Below, piece by piece: positions 8,960-18,970 of a DNA stretch of 64,000 nucleotides. Within the stretch, counting starts at the first letter, position 1; each line of letters starts with the position of its first letter. The notes under the pieces were generated by a model, which made no database searches, was not told the DNA's origin, and saw only the letters and a list, made by a program, of their open reading frames with translations. The DNA is taken from the NCBI RefSeq assembly GCF_004153165.1, contig NZ_SEMD01000002.1, forward strand, positions 124,001 through 188,000. The letters are read 5' to 3'. This stretch comes from Sporolactobacillus sp. THM7-4. Its GTDB lineage: Bacteria > Bacillota > Bacilli > Bacillales > Sporolactobacillaceae. The position numbers and the translations under genes were made by a program.

Positions 8960-9712
8960 TTATTCCCTCTCCTGTTTTTCAGATTGCTCGAACTCGCGCA
9001 GCCATTTTTTTTCTATTTCCGAAAGCTTTCGGTCAGCGAGCAGATCGGGACGGCGCACGAAAGTTCGCCTCAGCGACTCTTTATGTCTCCATTCCGCGAT
9101 TTTTTCATGATTACCTGAAATCAGGACATCCGGCACTCTCATTCCACGAAACTCGGCCGGACGGGTGTAGTGAGGGTGTTCCAGCAGACCGTCGGAGAAA
9201 GAATCTGTGACAGCAGAGGTATCGTTTCCAAGAACGTTGGGAAGCAGCCTGACAACACTGTCGATCATTGCCATCGCCGCAATCTCACCGCCTGTCATGA
9301 CAAAATCACCGATTGAATATTCATCTGTGACCAGGTGTTCGGGTATCCGTTCATCGAACCCTTCATAATGACCACAAATAAAAATCAGCTGCTGTTCCCT
9401 TGAAAGATCTTCTGCATCTTTCTGCCTGAACGGCTTTCCCTGAGGAGAAGTCAGAATGATTCTCGGTTGAGCAGTCGACTCGCCACGCACCGCGTCAATC
9501 GCATCGAACAAAGGCTGAGGCATCAGGACCATTCCCGCCCCGCCGCCAAACGGATAATCGTCGACTTTATGATGTTTATTCTCCGAATAATGACGAAAAT
9601 CTGTAATGTGGAACGAGACTGCTTCCTTTTCCTGAGCCTTTCCAAGAATGGATTCTTTCAAAACACCGGTGAACATTTCGGGAAAGAGTGTCAGGATATC
9701 AATCCGCATCAT
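8960..9712 (-). CDS. trmD: tRNA (guanine-N1)-methyltransferase TrmD
   Basis: SAM-dependent methylase that forms m1G37 next to the anticodon and so prevents +1 frameshifting. It has about 250 aa. The N-terminus [13 protein letters not shown] is typical. [14 protein letters not shown] is present, and the trefoil-knot SAM site includes [13 protein letters not shown]. Two consecutive ATG codons (9712 and 9709) are possible starts. Either one overlaps the end of rimM, so the pair is translationally coupled as in other Bacillales. It is followed by rplS. Confidence 0.97.
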   Translation of the reverse strand: MMRIDILTLFPEMFTGVLKESILGKAQEKEAVSFHITDFRHYSENKHHKVDDYPFGGGAGMVLMPQPLFDAIDAVRGESTAQPRIILTSPQGKPFRQKDAEDLSREQQLIFICGHYEGFDERIPEHLVTDEYSIGDFVMTGGEIAAMAMIDSVVRLLPNVLGNDTSAVTDSFSDGLLEHPHYTRPAEFRGMRVPDVLISGNHEKIAEWRHKESLRRTFVRRPDLLADRKLSEIEKKWLREFEQSEKQERE

Positions 9713-10220
9713 CAACCAGCCCCGGAATCAGATGTACCGTAATCCGTTTCTGATCGGTATCGACGGATTTAATGACGTCGGTTATACAGGGAAGAAGAAT
9801 ATCTTTTCCCTTTGTTTTGACCACCCAGACATCGTTAGCTCCCGGTGACAAAATCTCTTTAATGGTCCCGAGGGATACGCCCGTATCAGTCACGACTTCC
9901 GCCCCGATAATCTGATAGTAATAGAAATCGCCATTCGACAGTTCGGACAGCTGATCTTTACGGACGTATAGAGAACAACCTTTGAAAGGCTCAATTTCAT
10001 TAATTGAATCATAATTTTCAAAGGTCAGATAGTCAAATTGTTTATTTCGTCGATAGCTTTTGACAGTGAACGGCCGGTAGGAGTCCGTTTTCTCGTTGCG
10101 GACATAGAGAGTTGCCCCCCTGGCAAACCGTTCTTCAGAAAAATCTGTTGCACTGATCACTTTTACTTCTCCCCTCAGTCCATGAGTATTCACAATTTTA
10201 CCTACATAGAGCCAGTCCAT
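9699..10220 (-). CDS. rimM: 16S rRNA processing protein RimM
   Basis: Assembly factor for the 30S subunit that binds ribosomal protein S19 and aids maturation of the 16S head domain. It has 173 aa. The N-terminal barrel has [18 protein letters not shown] (about 6-23). The C-terminal PRC-barrel has the highly conserved [12 protein letters not shown] (about 126-137). [10 protein letters not shown] was chosen as the start because GGGGGGATCC lies just upstream. In B. subtilis ylqD separates khpA and rimM; no ylqD is present here, and only about 115 bases lie between them. Confidence 0.96.
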   Translation of the reverse strand: MDWLYVGKIVNTHGLRGEVKVISATDFSEERFARGATLYVRNEKTDSYRPFTVKSYRRNKQFDYLTFENYDSINEIEPFKGCSLYVRKDQLSELSNGDFYYYQIIGAEVVTDTGVSLGTIKEILSPGANDVWVVKTKGKDILLPCITDVIKSVDTDQKRITVHLIPGLVDDAD

Positions 10221-10337
10221 CACTGGGATCCCCCCTGACTTCCGGGTATTCGCCCGCTCATTTTTCATATGCTTTATATGCTATGTATGGAGAAAAAGAG
10301 AAGGGTCTCTTCCCTCCTCTTTTCTCAAGTTTCTTTA

Positions 10338-10565
10338 CTACTCACGGATGACAAGCTGCACACGTTTTTCCTCGCCTGCGGCCGCAGATATGACCGAACG
10401 TATGGCTCCTGCCACACGTCCTTTCCTGCCAATCACCTTCCCCATATCTTCCTTATGAACAGACAGAACGTAAACGATATGATTTTTATTTTCCTGCCTT
10501 TGAATCACAATATCATCCGGATAGTCAACGAGCGGGACAACAATGGCCTTAATCAGATCATCCAT
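10338..10565 (-). CDS. khpA: KH-domain RNA-binding protein KhpA (YlqC)
   Basis: Small RNA-binding protein of 75 aa consisting of a single KH domain. The GXXG loop is visible as IGRKG in DMGKVIGRKGRVAGAIR (about 40-56). In Firmicutes KhpA partners with KhpB/Jag and affects cell elongation and small-RNA biology. It lies between rpsP and rimM, its standard place. The ATG is preceded by AAAGGGAG. A tract of about 160 bases without a gene separates it from rpsP. Confidence 0.95.
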   Translation of the reverse strand: MDDLIKAIVVPLVDYPDDIVIQRQENKNHIVYVLSVHKEDMGKVIGRKGRVAGAIRSVISAAAGEEKRVQLVIRE

Positions 10566-10724
10566 TTCGCTACCGCTCCCTTTTTAAAGGATAGTGTGCC
10601 GGAGATGGAAAATTATCCGTGTATAACGGCCGGACTCCCGGTAAAGACCGATCAACCGCGGCCAGGGAATACGGATCTCCGGCTAAACGTCAAACAGTCA
10701 TAAAACCGTAAATTCTGTAAAAAT

Positions 10725-10997
10725 TTATTTTTGGATCCTGTAGTTATGAAACTTTTCCATGAGTCCCTTTTTTGAGAAAAGATTGCGAACCGTGTCTGAA
10801 GGCTGTGCACCCTTTTTCAGCCAATCCAGTGCCTTTTCTTCATCAACGTTAAATGCTTTTGGTGTAGAAACCGGATTATATGTACCGATTTCTTCGATAA
10901 AACGTCCGTCACGTGGTGCGCGGGAATCTGCAACAACTACTCTGTAAAAAGGACGTTTCTTTGCTCCCATACGTTTTAGTCTGATTTTAACTGACAT
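10725..10997 (-). CDS. rpsP: 30S ribosomal protein S16
   Basis: Early-assembly protein of the small subunit, 90 aa. The N-terminus [26 protein letters not shown] is diagnostic, followed by [13 protein letters not shown] and the [11 protein letters not shown] segment. The start was set at MSVKIRL, behind GGGAAGGTG. It follows ffh directly, as in the ffh-rpsP-khpA-rimM-trmD order of Bacillales. Confidence 0.97.
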   Translation of the reverse strand: MSVKIRLKRMGAKKRPFYRVVVADSRAPRDGRFIEEIGTYNPVSTPKAFNVDEEKALDWLKKGAQPSDTVRNLFSKKGLMEKFHNYRIQK

Positions 10998-11052
10998 AAT
11001 AAACACCTTCCCATTTCTTCAGATTTATATTTTATGCCCTCATGGCGGTCAA

Positions 11053-12399
11053 TCACATAAAGGGCAGATTAAAAGGATTTTTGCGTTTCTTGCCCCTGGT
11101 TTTACCCATAAACTGTTTCATCATTTTTTTCATGTCCTTAAACTGCTTCAGGAGCCGGTTGACATCGGCGATCGATGTGCCGCTTCCCAGCGCGATCCGC
11201 TTCTTACGGCTTGAATTGATGATATCAGGATCTTCTTTTTCCTTCAATGTCATCGAACGGATTATGGCTTCCACCTGATCAATCTTCTTTTCATCAATCT
11301 GCATGTTTTTCATGCCCTTGAGCTTGTTCGCCCCCGGCATCATCGCAAGCAAATCTTCAAGCGGCCCCATGTTCCGCACCTGACCAATCTGTTCGAGAAA
11401 GTCATCCAGAGTAAAACTTACCGTACGAAGCTTTTTCTCCATTTCCCGTGCTTTTTCTTCATCAACAGTTGCCTGTGCTTTCTCAATCAGCGAAAGAACA
11501 TCGCCCATACCCAAAATCCGCGAAGCCATGCGATCGGGATGAAAGGGTTCAAGAGCATCCATTTTTTCGCCCATACCGACAAACTTGATCGGAGTCCCCG
11601 TTACCGAACGGATCGACAATGCGGCGCCGCCACGAGTATCCCCATCCAGCTTCGTCATAATGACGCCCGTCAGTCCCAGACGCTCGTTAAAGCTGCCTGC
11701 CACGTTGACGGCATCCTGTCCGGTCATGGCATCAACTACAAGGAATATTTCATCCGGATGGCTTACAGCTTTGATTTGCTCCAGTTCCTCCATCAGGGTG
11801 TCATCGACATGAAGGCGTCCGGCCGTATCGATCAGGATCAAATCATTATGGTCTTCCTTTGCCTTTTCAATACCCTTCCGGACAATTTCGACAGGGTTAA
11901 CCTTGTCCCCAAGTGAAAAAACGGGTATATTCAGCTGATTACCCAGTGTCTGGAGCTGTTTGATCGCCGCCGGGCGATATATATCGGCGGCAATCAGCAG
12001 GGGATTCTTATTGTTTGTTTTGCGAACATAGTTGGCCAGCTTTGCTGCTGAAGTGGTTTTGCCCGCTCCCTGAAGCCCGGCAAGCAGAATGACAGTCGGC
12101 GGTTTAAGAGCAAAATTAATTTTCGTCTCCGCGCCACCCATCAGGTCAGTGAGCTCCTGCTGAACCACTTTAATGACCTGCTGGCCAGGCGTCAGGCTCT
12201 TCAGGACTTCCTGTCCGACTGCCCGTTCCTGGATTCGCTTAACGAACGACTTCACCACTTTAAAGTTGACGTCTGCTTCAAGCAAAGCCAACCGTACTTC
12301 ACGTGTCATCTGCCTGACATCCGCTTCGGAAACCTTGCCTTTGCCGCGGAGTTTCTTCATCGTCTCCTGCAGTCTGTCTGCCAGACTTTCAAATGCCAT
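11053..12399 (-). CDS. ffh: Signal recognition particle protein Ffh
   Basis: SRP54 homologue that binds 4.5S RNA and signal sequences and targets nascent membrane proteins to FtsY. It has 448 aa. The N domain is followed by the G domain, with G1 GLQGAGKTTS (about 108-117), DTAGRLHVDD and TKLDGDTRGGAALS. A methionine-rich M domain (about 300-448) ends KKMMKQFMGKTRGKKRKN. The start MAFESLADRL is preceded by AGGAAGTGAG. ylxM lies immediately upstream, 12 bases away, so the two SRP genes are co-transcribed. Confidence 0.98.
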   Translation of the reverse strand: MAFESLADRLQETMKKLRGKGKVSEADVRQMTREVRLALLEADVNFKVVKSFVKRIQERAVGQEVLKSLTPGQQVIKVVQQELTDLMGGAETKINFALKPPTVILLAGLQGAGKTTSAAKLANYVRKTNNKNPLLIAADIYRPAAIKQLQTLGNQLNIPVFSLGDKVNPVEIVRKGIEKAKEDHNDLILIDTAGRLHVDDTLMEELEQIKAVSHPDEIFLVVDAMTGQDAVNVAGSFNERLGLTGVIMTKLDGDTRGGAALSIRSVTGTPIKFVGMGEKMDALEPFHPDRMASRILGMGDVLSLIEKAQATVDEEKAREMEKKLRTVSFTLDDFLEQIGQVRNMGPLEDLLAMMPGANKLKGMKNMQIDEKKIDQVEAIIRSMTLKEKEDPDIINSSRKKRIALGSGTSIADVNRLLKQFKDMKKMMKQFMGKTRGKKRKNPFNLPFM

Positions 12400-12411
12400 C
12401 CGTCTCACTTC

Positions 12412-12747
12412 CTAATCTAAATTCTCCAGCTTGTCGAGTACTGAATCAAACTCCAGACGTGTTTCGCCGCTCAGTTTTCCTGCCTGCAGTCTCAGCTCGG
12501 AAATCAATTCAAGCCGCGCCTGATACTTGCGGAACAGTCCCAATTTTTCTTCGAACGCTTCAAGAGCACTTTCAGCCCGTTTCAAGTTATCATAAACCGC
12601 CTGTCTTGACACGTGACATCTTTCAGCAATTTCGCCAAGCGAAAAATCATTGAGATAGTAAAGATCCAAATATTCCTGCTGTCTGGGGGTGAGAAGCGGC
12701 TGATAGAAATCATATAGGGCATTTACTCGAATGATCTTTTCAAGCAT
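12412..12747 (-). CDS. ylxM: SRP-associated HTH protein YlxM
   Basis: Small (111 aa) sigma-70 region-4-like helix-turn-helix protein encoded in front of ffh in Firmicutes. The HTH is in [25 protein letters not shown] (about 35-59), followed by a charged helical tail. In streptococci YlxM associates with the SRP and modulates its GTPase activity; the same role is inferred here. It is the first gene of the ylxM-ffh unit, behind a textbook sigma-A promoter at 12791-12819. ftsY upstream is therefore separately transcribed. Confidence 0.93.
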   Translation of the reverse strand: MLEKIIRVNALYDFYQPLLTPRQQEYLDLYYLNDFSLGEIAERCHVSRQAVYDNLKRAESALEAFEEKLGLFRKYQARLELISELRLQAGKLSGETRLEFDSVLDKLENLD

Positions 12748-12790
12748 AGCAAAATCCCCTTAGTGTAAAGGTCATTTACTTTACGGAATC

Positions 12791-12819
12791 ATAATACAGG
12801 AATGATGACTGCCTGTCAA
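12791..12819 (-). promoter_or_regulatory. sigma-A promoter of ylxM-ffh
   Basis: Perfect -35 TTGACA (12814-12819), a 17-base spacer and -10 TATTAT (12791-12796) on the minus strand, about 45 bases before the ylxM start. Confidence 0.85.
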
Positions 12820-12900
12820 GCTTTCACCTTAACAAGGGATCCGTTAATAAGGGAACCTGTCTGGCTGATCTTTATTCTCACTAAAGCATTCAAAGCTTAT

Positions 12901-13911
12901 TTAATCACGGTTTTCGTCGCTCTTTTGGACATCCGGGGAATCAAACATATCCGAGAAAAGAGCGTAAACGAACGCGTCCGAGTCAAACGTCTGCAAGTCA
13001 TTTATCTTTTCGCCGAGACCAACCAGTTTTACGGGTATATCCAGTTCATGACGAATGGCGAGGACAATTCCGCCTTTAGCTGTCCCATCTAATTTGGTCA
13101 ATACGATTCCGGTAACGTCCGATGCCTTTCGGAACAGCTTTGCCTGATTGAGTGCATTCTGGCCGGTCGTTGCGTCAAGAACCAGCAGGACTTCCTGGGG
13201 GGCGCCCGGACATTCACGAACGATTACGCGCTTGATTTTCTCCAGCTCTTTCATCAGATTAACTTTATTCTGAAGACGGCCGGCTGTATCACAAAGGAGG
13301 ACGTCCGTTTTCCGCGATTTGGCAGCCTGGATCGCGTCAAAAATCACAGAGGCCGGGTCCGACCCTTCCTGATGTTTAATCACATCAACTCCGGCACGAT
13401 CCCCCCAAACCTGCAGCTGATCGATGGCCCCAGCCCGGAATGTGTCCGCCGCGGCAAGCAGTACGGATTTTCCCTCATTCTTCAGCTGGTGCGCAAGTTT
13501 TCCGATCGTCGTTGTCTTGCCCGCACCGTTGACCCCTACCATCAGTATCACGGTCAGCCCGCCGGCATTCACATTTAATTTCGTCTCGTCTCCATTTTTA
13601 GTCAGGAAGTCGGAAAGCACTTCGACAATGACTTCTTTTAATTTCTCACTGTCTTTGATATTACGCGTTCTCGATTCGTCCTTCAGCTTTTCAACCAGAT
13701 CCATTACCGTCGTGACACCCACATCAGACTCAATCAGTACATCTTCAAGTTCTTCAAAAAAATCTTCATCGACTTTTCGGTAGCGTTTAACCAGATTGTT
13801 CACTTTTTCAGAGAGCGAATGCCTCGTCTTCGAAAGGCCGTTCTTGAATTTTTCAGTTGCCGCCTCTGTCTGACCCGTCAATTTGCTTTTTATTTTACCG
13901 AAGAAACCCAT
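12901..13911 (-). CDS. ftsY: SRP receptor FtsY
   Basis: Membrane-associated GTPase that docks SRP-ribosome complexes at the Sec translocon. It has 336 aa. A short basic N-terminus ([13 protein letters not shown]) leads into the N domain. The G domain has G1 [10 protein letters not shown] (about 126-135), DTAGRLQNK and [23 protein letters not shown] ribosome-binding site precedes the ATG. It follows smc by 47 bases, the usual rnc-smc-ftsY order. The acidic A domain of enterobacterial FtsY is absent, as is normal for Bacillales. Confidence 0.98.
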   Translation of the reverse strand: MGFFGKIKSKLTGQTEAATEKFKNGLSKTRHSLSEKVNNLVKRYRKVDEDFFEELEDVLIESDVGVTTVMDLVEKLKDESRTRNIKDSEKLKEVIVEVLSDFLTKNGDETKLNVNAGGLTVILMVGVNGAGKTTTIGKLAHQLKNEGKSVLLAAADTFRAGAIDQLQVWGDRAGVDVIKHQEGSDPASVIFDAIQAAKSRKTDVLLCDTAGRLQNKVNLMKELEKIKRVIVRECPGAPQEVLLVLDATTGQNALNQAKLFRKASDVTGIVLTKLDGTAKGGIVLAIRHELDIPVKLVGLGEKINDLQTFDSDAFVYALFSDMFDSPDVQKSDENRD

Positions 13912-13958
13912 CTGTTTTCCTCCTTCTTTTAAATCCTGAAGTTCCGGTCATTCTATTA

Positions 13959-16900
13959 TTAGCCGCCTGTCGAGAGCAATTCTTCCGTTTCCTCGAGCCG
14001 GACTGAAACAAGTTTTGAAACGCCCGACTCCTGCATCGTTACTCCGTAAAGCACATCGGCATGTTCCATCGTTCCATGACGGTGGGTTACAACCAGGAAT
14101 TGTGTCTCCGAACTGAATTTTTTTAAAAACCCGGCATAACGGTCAACATTTGCATCATCGAGTGCCGCTTCCACTTCGTCAAGTACGCAGAAAGGAACAG
14201 GCCGGACTTTCAGTATGGCAAACAAAAGAGCGATGGCCGTCAGCGCACGCTCCCCTCCCGACAGCAAAGAAAGCCGCTGTAATTTCTTTCCAGACGGTTC
14301 CGCCAGAATGTCCACACCGCTAGTCAGCAAATTGTCCGGATCAATCAGCTTAAGATCAGCGCGTCCTCCTCCGAAAAGCTCCTCAAAAACAATTTGAAAC
14401 TGTTCACGGATTTTACGGAAAGTCTTTGAAAAACGCTGCTCGACCTCATGATCCATTTCCGTCATGACGTTTTCCAGTGTCGTTCTTGCTTTTAGCAAAT
14501 CATCCCTCTGCTCTGAAAGAAAACGGACCCGCTCAGAAACGTGTTCAAATTCTTCGATTGCGCCGATATTGACGGTACCGAGCTCATCGATAGCCCTTTT
14601 AACCAACTTCACTTTCTTACGGGCCTCCTCGACATCCAGATTCAGCGGGTACTTTTCCCTGGCCGTCTCTATAGTCAGTTCATACTCATTGCGAAGCGAG
14701 TCCAGCAGGTGATCAAGCTGAACATCCAGCCGTCCAAGCGCAACATCTTCCTCCTGAAGCCGGGCCGAGAGCCGGTCAAATGTCCGGCGTTCCCCGGCAA
14801 GCCTTTTTTCTTCATCTGCGAGCCTTTCCTGTTCCAGCTGGCGCTTGTTCTTCTTTTCATTGAGTTGAAAAACCAGTTGCTCTTTAGCTTTCTTCGCTTG
14901 TTGAATTTCCTGTACCAGAGTCTCTTCGCTTACGGTTTGATCTTTCAGGTCGGAATCAATTCCGTTTGCCGAAGCCTGAAGCGCGCTGAGTGAAGCATCC
15001 AGTTCATGGACACGAGCCTTTTCCTGCTCCCATTTTTCTTTTTGGTGGACGACAATCTGTCCCTGTTCTGCAGTCTGAACCTTCAGTCCGGTAATTTCCG
15101 ACTGCATGGCCTGCTTTAAAGATTCCCGGTCCTGCCGGCTGCGGGACAACCGATCAATTTCTGAAGCCAGATGATGTTCTTTTTCAGTGTTTGAAGCCAT
15201 TTCCTCATCGATTTGCTTCAACCGTTCCTCAAATTTCCGCTGTTCTGCGGCAAAATCACTGTCTTCTCTTGCCAGAAGCTCGTATTTTTCCCGGCTGTTT
15301 TTTTCTTCTGTCGCCGCCTCACGGGCAAGTCCCTCGATTTTCCGATAGTCCCCGGCAGCCTGCTGAATCTGTTTTTCGAGCCGACCTGTCTCGACCTCAT
15401 CTGCGGCTATTTGATTCTTCAGCTCTGAGAAGTCCTTCTTAAGCTGTTCATTTTTCTCCCCCATTTCCTTTATCTGCCGGCCCAGCTGCTCGATCTCTGA
15501 CTGCCGCCCGATCAGGCTCATCCTGTTTTGCTTCAGACTTCCGCCTGTCATCGCGCCACCCGGGGAAACGACATCTCCTTCAAGTGTCACAATTCTGTAT
15601 CTGTAGCCGGTTAATTGTGCGAGTTTGTTCGCCCCCGGTAAATTTCGGGCGATCAGAATAGAGCCCAGAAGGTGCCCAATTACAGGTTTGTAAACAGGAT
15701 CACATCGGACCAGTGCTTCAGCCGTCCCGACATAATCAGGATGCCGTTCGATTTGTTTCCGATCCATAGAAGAAATTGAGCGTGACTTGATGACTGAAAG
15801 CGGTAAAAAGGTCGCCCGGCCAGCCTGGCGTTTGCGCAGAAACTGGATCGCCTGCCGCCCGGAAGCCTCATCCGACACAATCACATGCTGAGATGATCCG
15901 CCGAGCGCTGTTTCGATCGCTGTTTCATAGTGCCTGTCCACCCGAATCAGTTCCGCGACCGCTCCATGGATTCCGGAAAGCTCCCGCCGGTTTTTCAGTA
16001 CCGTTTTTACCCCCTGGTAGTATCCTGCATACTCATCGCTCATTGCCTCGAGCATTTCTTTTCGGGAGAGCGCCTGCTCAATAAACCGGGAGACTTTCTC
16101 CACGGCGTCTTTCTGTTTGTTGTAGCGAGCCCGTTCACGCTCCAGACGTGTCTGATACTCCTGGAGTTCTTTTTGCAGCTTTCGCCCCACACTTGCCTTT
16201 TCTTTCAGACTCGTCTCAAGATCGTCTTTCTTCTTACGAGCCGACTCGGCCAGTCTGCGTATCTCTTCGGTATTCGATTTCAATCGCGTCTTTTTCGCGG
16301 TGAGCGTATTTATTTGTTCGGTTAAATAGCGCCGCTCATTTCGCATCGAGGCCTGCATATTCAGAACTTCAATGTAGTCCGCCTTCATCCGTTCAATCGC
16401 TTCATCCAGATTTTGCTCGAAACCGCTGTACTCATCCAGTTTCTGTTTCAACTTTACCTGCAAATCTCTCAGCTTCGCATGCTCAGATCGATAGACAGAC
16501 TCCGCTTTTTTCAGCGCCTGTTTTTCGCTCTCGAACTGCTCTTTAAGCCGGAAGGTCCTGTCTTTCAGCTCTTCAGCGTTGCTTTTCGCATTTTTTCTTC
16601 GCTCAGCCAGTACCTCTTTTTGCCCGAGCAATTTCTCCAGTTTCTCTCCAGCCTGTGCGAGGTCAGATTGCATCTGCTCAATGTCCTGATCAAGACCGGC
16701 CAGAGACACTCGGCCGGATTGATTGCATTTCTCTTCCTTCTCGATGATCCGGCTTAATTCTTCTTTTTTTTCTTTAAGGGCTGCCACCTTTTTCCCGGCT
16801 TCTTCCCACCTCACATGCGTTTCATCAATATCATAAGCAAGAAGCGCCACGTCGACCTCTTCAAGTTCCGCTTTCTTCGCTAAATAATCTTTCGCGACCG

Positions 16901-17528
16901 AGGCCTGTTCTTCAAGAGGTTCCATTCTGTCCTGAAGTTCATGCAGAATATCTTCGACACGGTTCAGGTTATCGACGGATTCTTCCAGTTTCTTTTCCGC
17001 TGCCTCCTTTCTCAGCTTATATTTCAGTACTCCGGATGCTTCCTCAAATATTTTTCTTTTGTCTTCTGCCTTACTGTTCAGAATTTCATCTATCTTTCCC
17101 TGGCCGATAACCGAATAGGCTTCTTTTCCCAATCCTGAATCCATAAAAAGATCGATAATATCTTTCAGCCGGCAGTTCTGTCGGTTAAGAAGAAACTCAC
17201 TGTCCCCCGAGCGATAGACTCGCCGGGTCACACTGATTTCACTGTAATCGAAAGGCAGATAGTGGTCGCCATTGTCAAGTGTTAAAGTAACTTCCGCCAT
17301 ATTGACTGCTTTCTTTGCATCACTGCCTGAGAAAATAATATCTTCCATCTTCGAACCGCGCAGCGATTTAGCGGATTGCTCTCCAAGTACCCAGCGGATT
17401 GCTTCGGTAATATTGCTTTTACCGCTTCCGTTTGGCCCGACAACAGCAGTCACACCGGGAACAAACTCAACAGATGTTTTATTGGCAAAAGACTTGAAGC
17501 CTGAAACATCCAATCGTTTGAGATACAT
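13959..17528 (-). CDS. smc: Chromosome partition protein SMC
   Basis: Condensin ATPase that compacts and segregates the chromosome together with ScpA and ScpB. It has 1189 aa, close to the family norm. Walker A GPNGSGKSN is at 31-39. Two long coiled coils flank a hinge around residues 500-680 (IHGAVAELIRVD to GDVVSPGGAMTGG). The C-terminal head carries the signature LSGGERALTAIALLFAI and Walker B FCVLDEVEAALDD. GGAGGGATCGGG precedes the ATG. Upstream lie 326 bases shared with the divergent DUF1128-like gene, including an extended -10 for smc. Confidence 0.98.
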   Translation of the reverse strand: MYLKRLDVSGFKSFANKTSVEFVPGVTAVVGPNGSGKSNITEAIRWVLGEQSAKSLRGSKMEDIIFSGSDAKKAVNMAEVTLTLDNGDHYLPFDYSEISVTRRVYRSGDSEFLLNRQNCRLKDIIDLFMDSGLGKEAYSVIGQGKIDEILNSKAEDKRKIFEEASGVLKYKLRKEAAEKKLEESVDNLNRVEDILHELQDRMEPLEEQASVAKDYLAKKAELEEVDVALLAYDIDETHVRWEEAGKKVAALKEKKEELSRIIEKEEKCNQSGRVSLAGLDQDIEQMQSDLAQAGEKLEKLLGQKEVLAERRKNAKSNAEELKDRTFRLKEQFESEKQALKKAESVYRSEHAKLRDLQVKLKQKLDEYSGFEQNLDEAIERMKADYIEVLNMQASMRNERRYLTEQINTLTAKKTRLKSNTEEIRRLAESARKKKDDLETSLKEKASVGRKLQKELQEYQTRLERERARYNKQKDAVEKVSRFIEQALSRKEMLEAMSDEYAGYYQGVKTVLKNRRELSGIHGAVAELIRVDRHYETAIETALGGSSQHVIVSDEASGRQAIQFLRKRQAGRATFLPLSVIKSRSISSMDRKQIERHPDYVGTAEALVRCDPVYKPVIGHLLGSILIARNLPGANKLAQLTGYRYRIVTLEGDVVSPGGAMTGGSLKQNRMSLIGRQSEIEQLGRQIKEMGEKNEQLKKDFSELKNQIAADEVETGRLEKQIQQAAGDYRKIEGLAREAATEEKNSREKYELLAREDSDFAAEQRKFEERLKQIDEEMASNTEKEHHLASEIDRLSRSRQDRESLKQAMQSEITGLKVQTAEQGQIVVHQKEKWEQEKARVHELDASLSALQASANGIDSDLKDQTVSEETLVQEIQQAKKAKEQLVFQLNEKKNKRQLEQERLADEEKRLAGERRTFDRLSARLQEEDVALGRLDVQLDHLLDSLRNEYELTIETAREKYPLNLDVEEARKKVKLVKRAIDELGTVNIGAIEEFEHVSERVRFLSEQRDDLLKARTTLENVMTEMDHEVEQRFSKTFRKIREQFQIVFEELFGGGRADLKLIDPDNLLTSGVDILAEPSGKKLQRLSLLSGGERALTAIALLFAILKVRPVPFCVLDEVEAALDDANVDRYAGFLKKFSSETQFLVVTHRHGTMEHADVLYGVTMQESGVSKLVSVRLEETEELLSTGG

Positions 17529-17854
17529 CCCGATCCCTCCGTTTCATAAACACATCTCTCGTATTCTCCGGGCATCAATCAGCCTGGTTTGCACCGGATC
17601 CTTTCTTTCTCACCCGGTTTTTCATTTATTTTTGCGAAAGGATAACCGTATTACTGGACATGATAACCCGCGTGCGGGATCATCCATCGCATATCCCGAA
17701 GCAGGTTCAGTCGCTAACTTATTTATTTTAACACAAAGCTTCTGAAAACTCGTCAGGATTCAGGTCAATCGGATTTTTTGTTAAAATAATAACCTGTAAA
17801 GGTGTTAAGGGGGGCCGTTCATTTTTCCCTAGACTGATTAATGAGGTGACAGAG
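17529..17854. other. Divergent intergenic region smc / DUF1128-like gene
   Basis: A 326-base stretch without a gene. It holds two oppositely oriented candidate promoters that share an inverted GTTAAAATAA core: minus-strand TGTTAAAAT (TAAAAT at 17725-17730) facing smc, and plus-strand TTGTTAAAAT (TAAAAT at 17782-17787) facing the small gene. A short CCCGC/GCGGG hairpin lies near 17668. No RNA family was recognised. Confidence 0.45.
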
Positions 17855-18088
17855 TTGGATTTACACGTGAAAAACAGGAAAAATATCGATCATATGATTT
17901 CCACCATCCGGCAAAAACTGCAAATCGCAAACCGTGAACTTCTGAGCAGTGAAGATTATCCGCTCTCAAAGTATGATCAGCTTTACGAAATCTATGAGCT
18001 TCTTAATAGACAGGAATCAGTCAGTACCTTTCAGATGGCGGCCATTCTTGATGAGCTTAAAACGCTTCGGAACGCTTCACATGACTAA
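17855..18088 (+). CDS. DUF1128-like small protein (YfkK type)
   Basis: Plus-strand gene for about 77 aa, one of only two on this strand. The sequence NIDHMISTIRQKLQIANRE, followed by YDQLYEIYELLNRQ and MAAILDELKTLRN, matches my recollection of the DUF1128 (YfkK) family of short helical Firmicute proteins of unknown function. The start is taken as TTG at 17855 because GAGGTGA sits five bases upstream; an in-frame GTG at 17846 would leave no ribosome-binding site. It lies convergent to rnc and divergent from smc, in a position where B. subtilis has no gene. Its stop codon lies inside a perfect palindromic terminator. Confidence 0.7.
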   Translation: MDLHVKNRKNIDHMISTIRQKLQIANRELLSSEDYPLSKYDQLYEIYELLNRQESVSTFQMAAILDELKTLRNASHD

Positions 18089-18122
18089 AAAAACAGCCGG
18101 AAATCCGGCTGTTTTTTTAGTC
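18083..18122. terminator. Bidirectional terminator with both stop codons in its arms
   Basis: A perfect 18-bp inverted repeat (GACTAAAAAAACAGCCGG at 18083-18100 and its complement at 18105-18122) surrounds an AAAT loop. Both strands end in a run of seven T. The TAA stops of the DUF1128-like gene (+) and rnc (-) are each within an arm, and each gene ends GAC TAA. Confidence 0.92.
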
Positions 18123-18845
18123 ATCAATCGTTTTCAGTGCCGCCCGGGCAGCACTCTGCTCCGAGTCTTTTTTCGAATGTCCCTTTCCGGTACCTATGGT
18201 CTGACCGTTCAAAAGAACTTTGGATAAGAATTCCCGGTGATGGACAGGTCCGTTCTCCATGACCACATCATAATCCAGTTCACCAAGATTCAGTCGCTGA
18301 ACCGTCTCCTGCAATTTACTTTTATAATCCATCACATGGGAAAAAGTACCGTCACTGATTTTAGGGTAGACGACTGACTCTAATAGCCGATTGACCTCGT
18401 TCAGGCCCTGGTCGAGATAAAGCGCACCGATAAACGCTTCAAACACATCAGCGAGTAAAGCCGGCCTCTTTCTTCCTCCCGTTGCTTCCTCGCCCCGGCC
18501 GAGAAAGATCTTCTCATCAAAAGAGAGCGCAGTCGCAAATTGGACCAGCCCCGTCTCGCAGACGATCGCTGCGCGAAGCTTCGTCATATCACCTTCGGAC
18601 ATTTCCGGGAAATGCTTGAACAGGTATTGTGAAATCATCAGTTCAAGAACAGCGTCTCCCAGAAACTCCAGCCGCTCATAATCTTCCTGTGATTCATGGC
18701 GATGCTCATTCACATAAGATGAATGTGTAAAAGCCTGTTTTAACAATGCCTCATCCTTAAAATCAAATGAAAAATCTTTCAAAAACTGATGCAGCCTTGT
18801 GATCACTGCTTTATCATCTTTTTCCGCCTTTCGGGAACCTGGCAT
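18117..18845 (-). CDS. rnc: Ribonuclease III
   Basis: Double-strand-specific endoribonuclease that processes rRNA precursors, scRNA and antisense duplexes. It has 242 aa. The catalytic signature [13 protein letters not shown] is at about 57-69, the second acidic site is in [15 protein letters not shown], and the double-stranded RNA-binding domain covers about 165-240 ([11 protein letters not shown] to [18 protein letters not shown]). AGCGGAGGTGA precedes the ATG. It is separated from acpP by a terminator, so it may rely on partial readthrough. Confidence 0.97.
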   Translation of the reverse strand: MPGSRKAEKDDKAVITRLHQFLKDFSFDFKDEALLKQAFTHSSYVNEHRHESQEDYERLEFLGDAVLELMISQYLFKHFPEMSEGDMTKLRAAIVCETGLVQFATALSFDEKIFLGRGEEATGGRKRPALLADVFEAFIGALYLDQGLNEVNRLLESVVYPKISDGTFSHVMDYKSKLQETVQRLNLGELDYDVVMENGPVHHREFLSKVLLNGQTIGTGKGHSKKDSEQSAARAALKTIDD

Positions 18846-18912
18846 CAGCTGTCACCTCCGCTTTATAAAAGCAGGATTCCTCGTTCACCCTTTTCTTAAA
18901 AGATAAGTGATG

Positions 18913-18958
18913 AAAAAAAGTCCCGCATTCATAAACGGATTTATAAAAACGGGACTTT
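18913..18958 (-). terminator. Terminator after acpP
   Basis: A nine-base stem AAAGTCCCG/CGGGACTTT encloses a long A/T-rich loop and is followed by TTTTTTTC on the minus strand, just downstream of the acpP stop. Confidence 0.75.
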
Positions 18959-18970
18959 GTTGTTAGCATG

